DNA of 54,961 nt from Candidatus Fraserbacteria bacterium (GTDB taxonomy: Bacteria > Bipolaricaulota > Bipolaricaulia > RBG-16-55-9 > JAJCYT01). The stretch is taken from positions 1 through 54,961 of the forward strand of contig JAJCYT010000027.1 of assembly GCA_029262795.1 (NCBI GenBank), given 5' to 3'. This document shows, in pieces, positions 50,950-54,961 of the stretch. Under the pieces are notes generated by a model. It ran no database searches and was not told the origin of the DNA. It saw only the letters and a list, made by a program, of their open reading frames with translations. How positions within the stretch are numbered: the first letter of the stretch is position 1; every line of letters starts with the position of its first letter. The position numbers were made by a program, and so were the translations under genes.

Positions 50950-52108
50950 ACTTCAATACATTAAGCAACGCATTAATATCAGCTTCATTATTGTAGACAT
51001 GAGGCGACACTCGGATGTATCGGCCTCGAACTGAAACCATGATATTTTTGGCTTTGAGTGTTTCTGAAAGCGTATTCACATCAAGGTGTTCCGGCATACC
51101 GATGCCAAACAAGTGTGAAGCGCGCCAATGGCCATCCTCCATCCAGTAACCGAGTGAAGGTAACGTATCGACCAAAGGCTGAATCAACTGGTGACAATAG
51201 TCTTGTATGTTCGCAGCGTCCCACTCAATTAATTGTTTCAACCCTTCATTCAACATAGGGATAAGGATTGGATTGCTGCGTTCGCCAGCATCATAGCGAA
51301 TGGCACCAGGCTGATATTCGCTTTCGTAATGAATCAAACGACTGAAATTTTCGCTGCCCAGTCGCGTGATCCAGTTTTCTTCCAGGGGAATGCCATCATT
51401 AAAGCGTGGGCTGAAATAAGCAAATCCCAGAGAGTATGGCCCCATCAGGCATTTGTAAGTGCCGCAGATGAGGGCGTCTGGCTGGATTCGTTCCATATCG
51501 AATGGGTATGAGCCAATGGATTGTGTGCCGTCAATGATGAGCGCCGCCCCCACTTCTTTGGCACGGTCGCTGATTCGTTCTAAATCAAAGCGAGTGCCAT
51601 TGGCCCAATGAATATGGCTAAGTGCCACGACAGCTGTGTTGTTATCTATGGATTCCAAGATGAAATCATTCCAGGTTTTGGCACGACCTTGAAGTTGATT
51701 CGGTGGTTCAATAGTGCGAATGGTTGCACCTGTTGGGCAAACACGCTGCCAGATATACACGTTGCTGGGAAACTGTTCATCCAAAATGACGATATTTTGC
51801 CCAGGTCCTATGATTAAATTCTGAGCCGCTGATGCCATGCCGTAAGAAACAGAGGGAATAAGTGCAATTTGGTTTGTATCAGAGATGCCAATCAACTTGG
51901 CAGATAGTTTTCTTGCATGTTTGATTCTGGTAAAAAAATCTGTTGAAGTGATGTTGCTGGGGGTGCGTCGAAGTTGAATGCCTTCAATACCTGCTGCTTC
52001 TGCTGATTTCAAAAATGGTGACATGTAAGCGCAATTTAAATAATGAACTTCTGGGTCGAGATCGAATAAATGTTTTTGACATGTTAACGATTGTGTAGGC
52101 ATGTTCAT
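50936..52108 (-). CDS. Class V aminotransferase (cysteine desulfurase/isopenicillin-N epimerase-like)
   Basis: PLP fold-type I protein of 390 residues. VHYLNCAYMSP at the start, IDGTQSIGS (PLP-binding Asp), CGTYKCLMGP (PLP Lys) and IRVSPHVYNN near the end place it in the class V group with kynureninase, selenocysteine lyase and epimerase relatives. No IscU or Suf partners nearby, so the substrate is open. The last 14 bp overlap mutY. Two starts are possible (52108 or 52102); neither has a strong ribosome site. Confidence 0.9.
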   Translation of the reverse strand: MNMPTQSLTCQKHLFDLDPEVHYLNCAYMSPFLKSAEAAGIEGIQLRRTPSNITSTDFFTRIKHARKLSAKLIGISDTNQIALIPSVSYGMASAAQNLIIGPGQNIVILDEQFPSNVYIWQRVCPTGATIRTIEPPNQLQGRAKTWNDFILESIDNNTAVVALSHIHWANGTRFDLERISDRAKEVGAALIIDGTQSIGSYPFDMERIQPDALICGTYKCLMGPYSLGFAYFSPRFNDGIPLEENWITRLGSENFSRLIHYESEYQPGAIRYDAGERSNPILIPMLNEGLKQLIEWDAANIQDYCHQLIQPLVDTLPSLGYWMEDGHWRASHLFGIGMPEHLDVNTLSETLKAKNIMVSVRGRYIRVSPHVYNNEADINALLNVLKSMVQ

Positions 52109-52249
52109 AAATTGATCTTATCCATTCTGTAACAATTGCTCCAGCGATAACTTTCTACGATGCTGTGAGTATAGAATTATAGATGACCTTGCTTTTGAAA
52201 TGACATCGACGTTAAATTAAGTTCTTCATGCGTTAAATAGGGAGGCGCT

Positions 52250-53092
52250 GTGACCAAGATTGATCAATTTGAAAGTGTGTTTAAATCTGCGGCGAAAACC
52301 TCCTTTCAGTATGAAAAATTTGAGCTTGGATCTGTGTTGATTGTGACCGATGTGAATGTATCACAATCAGAAGAAATTCTGTCCAACTTCAAACAACAGC
52401 TTCAACATTGCTCTGATGGGCGTACACAATGGGTTGTTCTTTCTGGAGGGCAGTCTCAAAATATTTCTGATTTGATTACAGATGTTGAAAAGCGCGCACC
52501 TGATTTGATTTGCACCTATCGTTATTTACATGAAGATGCGAAGTGGCAAAACAGCCTTGGGGATCATACGGTGGCTTTAACCCAGCAAACCACACCACCC
52601 GTACTGATCTTGCCCAATGCTGCAGATGCTGAAAACCTGTTGGACTTTAACTCTGTTATGGCAATGACGGATCATCTCACAGGTGATCATCGATTGGTCA
52701 ATATGGCAGCAACATTTGGTCGTTTAGATGGAAAGCTGCACTTAGTTAATGTTGAAGATGAAATGATATTTGAACGCTATATGCAGGTAATCGGAAAAAT
52801 CCCAGAGATTGATACCGACACTGCCAGAGAAAAAATTCTGAATCAACTGTTCAAGGAAGCCAAAGACTATATGATTTCCTGTCGTGAAATTTTGAAAGAA
52901 CACAAACCTGAACTCGATATCACAGAAACGGTGTTGCTTGGTCATCATCTGCGTGAATATCGCCGTCTGGTGGAAACTCATAATGTCGATTTGCTGGTGA
53001 TGCACACCAAAGATGAAGATCAGTTGGCCATGCACGGGCTTGCTTATCCTTTGGCTGTTGAACTAAAACAAACACCGTTGCTGATGCTCTAA
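52250..53092 (+). CDS. UspA-like universal stress family protein
   Basis: 280 residues resembling two tandem Usp domains. The second (about 145-280) has HLVNVEDEMIFERY, a long helical excursion, LGHHLREYRRLVETHNVDLLVMHTKDEDQLAMHG and LKQTPLLML, the typical final strand. The G-x2-G-x9-G nucleotide motif is not evident, so it may not bind ATP. GTG start after GGGAGG. It lies 11 bp before a transporter of the NhaD/ArsB superfamily, a pairing seen in bacteria where Usp domains regulate ion transporters. Confidence 0.78.
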   Translation: MTKIDQFESVFKSAAKTSFQYEKFELGSVLIVTDVNVSQSEEILSNFKQQLQHCSDGRTQWVVLSGGQSQNISDLITDVEKRAPDLICTYRYLHEDAKWQNSLGDHTVALTQQTTPPVLILPNAADAENLLDFNSVMAMTDHLTGDHRLVNMAATFGRLDGKLHLVNVEDEMIFERYMQVIGKIPEIDTDTAREKILNQLFKEAKDYMISCREILKEHKPELDITETVLLGHHLREYRRLVETHNVDLLVMHTKDEDQLAMHGLAYPLAVELKQTPLLML

Positions 53093-53103
53093 AGGATTTG
53101 TGA

Positions 53104-54510
53104 ATGACACTTAGTGTTTTGACTGCCATCCAGGAGTCTCATACAGAAGAGGTTATTGCTCACGTACCAATGGAAGTGACACTTTTCTTTACAGTCATCT
53201 TGGTTGGCATGATTGTGACTCTGGCACTTGAAGAAAAAATCCATGCCAAAAAATCGGTGATTGCAGGCACGTATGCTTTGATCTGTCTTTTTCTGGGAGC
53301 TGTGTTTGAGATTCTTCCCTTTGGCCCTGTGATAGTTGGCGGCCATGAAATCCATATGCCAATCTATATTCCCGCAATTGACTGGGGTGTGATTGCCATC
53401 ATTCTAGGGTCGAGTTTATTTGTTGATGCCACCTCAAAATCCGGCCTGTTCACTTGGATTGCGATCAAGCTGACCAAAAGTTCGCGTGGCGATTTGTTCA
53501 ATTTGTTGATTTTTTATGGCCTGATGACAGTGGTGTTTTCTGCGGTGTTGAACAACGTCACTGCCATGATCATCGTTGGTTCTTTAACGGCAGTGTCATT
53601 GAACAAACTTGGACAAAATGACAAATTGTTGGGATTCCTGGTGATCGAAGGGTTGTTGACCAACATTGGTGGCCTGCTCACACTTATCAGCTCTGTGCCC
53701 AACATCATTATTGGAACAGCTGCGGGCATTAACTTTGTTGAGTTCTTCATCAGTGCCAGCCCTTATGTGGTAGTAGTAACGGCATTGACGCTGGTCATTG
53801 GGATGACGAGATTCAAGATTAAGAGACTCTCCACTCAAGCTGATCGGGACACTGCCAAGCAATTGGTTGATGAATTTGACGAGAATGATGGTGTGGAAAG
53901 CCAAGGCTTTTTCTGGTTCGGGGTGGCAATGCTTGTGCTATTTATCCTGACCATTGCGACGACTTCTGTGTTGCCATTCATCAGAGATTTGGGCATGGGG
54001 TATGTGGCTTTGTTGTTTGCAGGCATCATGTTGCTCAAATTTAAATCCACGGCAGATCGATTCTATCAGGCTTTAGATTGGGATTTACTCGGTTTTTTTG
54101 CAGGCTTGTTTATTGTCATCAATGTGATGGAACATGCACAAGTGCTGGCCATGATTGGTCAAGGTGTCGAACAAATTCTTGCGCTTGGTCCCCAACTGGG
54201 AAGTGCGGCTGTTTTGGTTGCGGCGGCATTCTTTAGTTCTGTGACAGACAATATTCCTTTAGCCGCGATGCTGGCCAATATTTTTTCTGAGCTGGACAAC
54301 GTGAGCATGTCGATGTGGTGGTCGGTGGTGTTTGGTGCGAACTTGGGCGGCAATATCACGCCCATTGGTTCTGCCTCAACGTTGGTGGCTGTTACGATTA
54401 TTCATAAACATAATTTACATTTATCGTTTGCAGGATTTGTGAAAATAGCATTGCCTTTCGCATTGATCCAAATTTTGATTGCGGCTCTTTACGTCGTCTT
54501 CTTTTTGTGA
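53104..54510 (+). CDS. NhaD/ArsB-type ion transporter
   Basis: 468 residues with about 12 hydrophobic segments, of the ArsB/NhaD/CitM (ion transporter) superfamily. Two inverted signature segments are present: SAVLNNVTAMIIVGSLTAV (about 139) and SSVTDNIPLAAMLANI (about 379), with NLGGNITPIGSAST (about 417), a pattern typical of NhaD Na+/H+ antiporters. No arsenic genes nearby, so cation/proton exchange is more likely than arsenite export. Co-transcribed with the Usp-like gene upstream. Confidence 0.9.
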   Translation: MTLSVLTAIQESHTEEVIAHVPMEVTLFFTVILVGMIVTLALEEKIHAKKSVIAGTYALICLFLGAVFEILPFGPVIVGGHEIHMPIYIPAIDWGVIAIILGSSLFVDATSKSGLFTWIAIKLTKSSRGDLFNLLIFYGLMTVVFSAVLNNVTAMIIVGSLTAVSLNKLGQNDKLLGFLVIEGLLTNIGGLLTLISSVPNIIIGTAAGINFVEFFISASPYVVVVTALTLVIGMTRFKIKRLSTQADRDTAKQLVDEFDENDGVESQGFFWFGVAMLVLFILTIATTSVLPFIRDLGMGYVALLFAGIMLLKFKSTADRFYQALDWDLLGFFAGLFIVINVMEHAQVLAMIGQGVEQILALGPQLGSAAVLVAAAFFSSVTDNIPLAAMLANIFSELDNVSMSMWWSVVFGANLGGNITPIGSASTLVAVTIIHKHNLHLSFAGFVKIALPFALIQILIAALYVVFFL

Positions 54511-54518
54511 GGTTTTTT

Positions 54519-54961
54519 ATGCATCCAGGTCAAACACGCACCCACATAGATGCCAACCATGCTTTCATTTCGCCTGAGAGCTATTTGCCTTCGCCGTTGC
54601 CAGGATGGGAAAACGCGCAAGTGATCATTTTGATTTCACCGCAGATGGGCGCGCGCTTCACTCAATACATTGCACTGATGGGCGAGAGAAGTGTGGCAGG
54701 TTCTCCATTGGTGGGTGTAGAGCGATTTGCTTATGTGTTGGAAGGCGAGGTCAAATTTAGTATTAACGAGAAAGAACACCAACTCGGTGTTGGTCAATAT
54801 GCTTATATTCCACCTGATACAGAGCATTCTTTTGCTTCTGAAGCCTCTAGCCGAGTGATGCTCTTTGAGCGATCTTATCTGCCAATTGAAGGGGTTGAGG
54901 CTCCTGGTTATGTGGTAGGCGATGAGCGAGATCAGCCTTCCGAAGCCAATGAGGGCGATCC
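54519..54961 (+). CDS. allE: (S)-ureidoglycine aminohydrolase-like cupin, 3'-truncated
   Basis: 147 codons are visible before the window ends, with no stop. MHPGQTRTHIDANHAFISPE, GARFTQYIALM, ERFAYVLEGEVKFSI, QYAYIPPDTEHSF and FERSYLPIEG match the first half of AllE/YlbA bicupins, which release ammonia from ureidoglycine in allantoin breakdown. The metal-type Glu and His positions in ERFAYVLEGE and PPDTEHS are present. It starts 8 bp after the transporter, so it belongs to that transcription unit. Full domain content cannot be seen. Confidence 0.82.
   Translation, partial: MHPGQTRTHIDANHAFISPESYLPSPLPGWENAQVIILISPQMGARFTQYIALMGERSVAGSPLVGVERFAYVLEGEVKFSINEKEHQLGVGQYAYIPPDTEHSFASEASSRVMLFERSYLPIEGVEAPGYVVGDERDQPSEANEGD

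Noticed and set aside
1..54961. tRNA genes, rRNA, CRISPR arrays, IS elements, prophage
   Set aside because: No T-arm GTTCRANYC context, no spaced direct repeats, no transposase or integrase reading frame was seen on either strand.

Overview
The window reads as a chromosomal segment of a Gram-negative, mesophilic bacterium of intermediate G+C content. It encodes many proteins with cleavable signal peptides, PlsY/PlsC phospholipid enzymes, a Tat substrate and a bifunctional c-di-GMP enzyme. The mix (single-chain glycyl-tRNA synthetase, fused RibBA, infC with an apparent AUC start, spondin_N, CARDB and dockerin-like secreted proteins) suggests a poorly sampled phylum, perhaps near Acidobacteriota or Myxococcota, but the sequence alone does not fix the lineage. 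No rRNA, tRNA, CRISPR array, IS element or phage gene was seen.

Layout. 1-9.8 kb is a housekeeping block, mostly on the minus strand: SRAP protein (5'-cut), ribE-ribBA-ribH, glycyl-tRNA synthetase, infC-rpmI-rplT, and cmk-plsC-rpsA-plsY. 10-17 kb holds a secreted HExxH protein, a TIM-barrel isomerase, thyA-folA, rhomboid protease, trpS and an unassigned minus-strand ncRNA with its own promoter and terminator. 17-28 kb holds pepF, ssnA, an orphan NMT1-type binding protein, a cell-wall amidase, a structured-RNA candidate, a four-gene Tat/kelch operon, a PLP dehydratase and wecB. 28-39 kb holds two spondin-domain proteins, an acetolactate-synthase-like/aldehyde dehydrogenase pair, an acyl-CoA dehydrogenase plus APH-type kinase pair (split ACAD10/11 or LvaC/LvaA type), and two tandem CARDB-metzincin paralogs. 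39-46 kb holds serS, a phosphoesterase, family-4 UDG, a beta-propeller protein, a secreted beta-rich protein and a YbaK-type deacylase behind a structured leader.

46.3-49.8 kb is the most notable locus. A near-consensus promoter drives a c-di-GMP-I (GEMM-I) riboswitch with an enlarged P3 arm. Next come two paralogous 123-residue secreted proteins sharing a C-terminal signature, then a cupin-HD-GYP-GAF-GGDEF protein able in principle to make and degrade the same ligand. This looks like a self-contained c-di-GMP sensing, secreted-effector and feedback module. The window ends with mutY, a class V aminotransferase, a Usp-like protein, an NhaD/ArsB-type transporter and a 3'-cut ureidoglycine aminohydrolase-like cupin.

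Scattered between genes are copies of a short palindromic repeat (core CTAAYCCCC ... CACGATTRG), several genes that appear to be transcribed leaderless (trpS, udg, mutY), and four convergent gene pairs whose stop codons touch or overlap.
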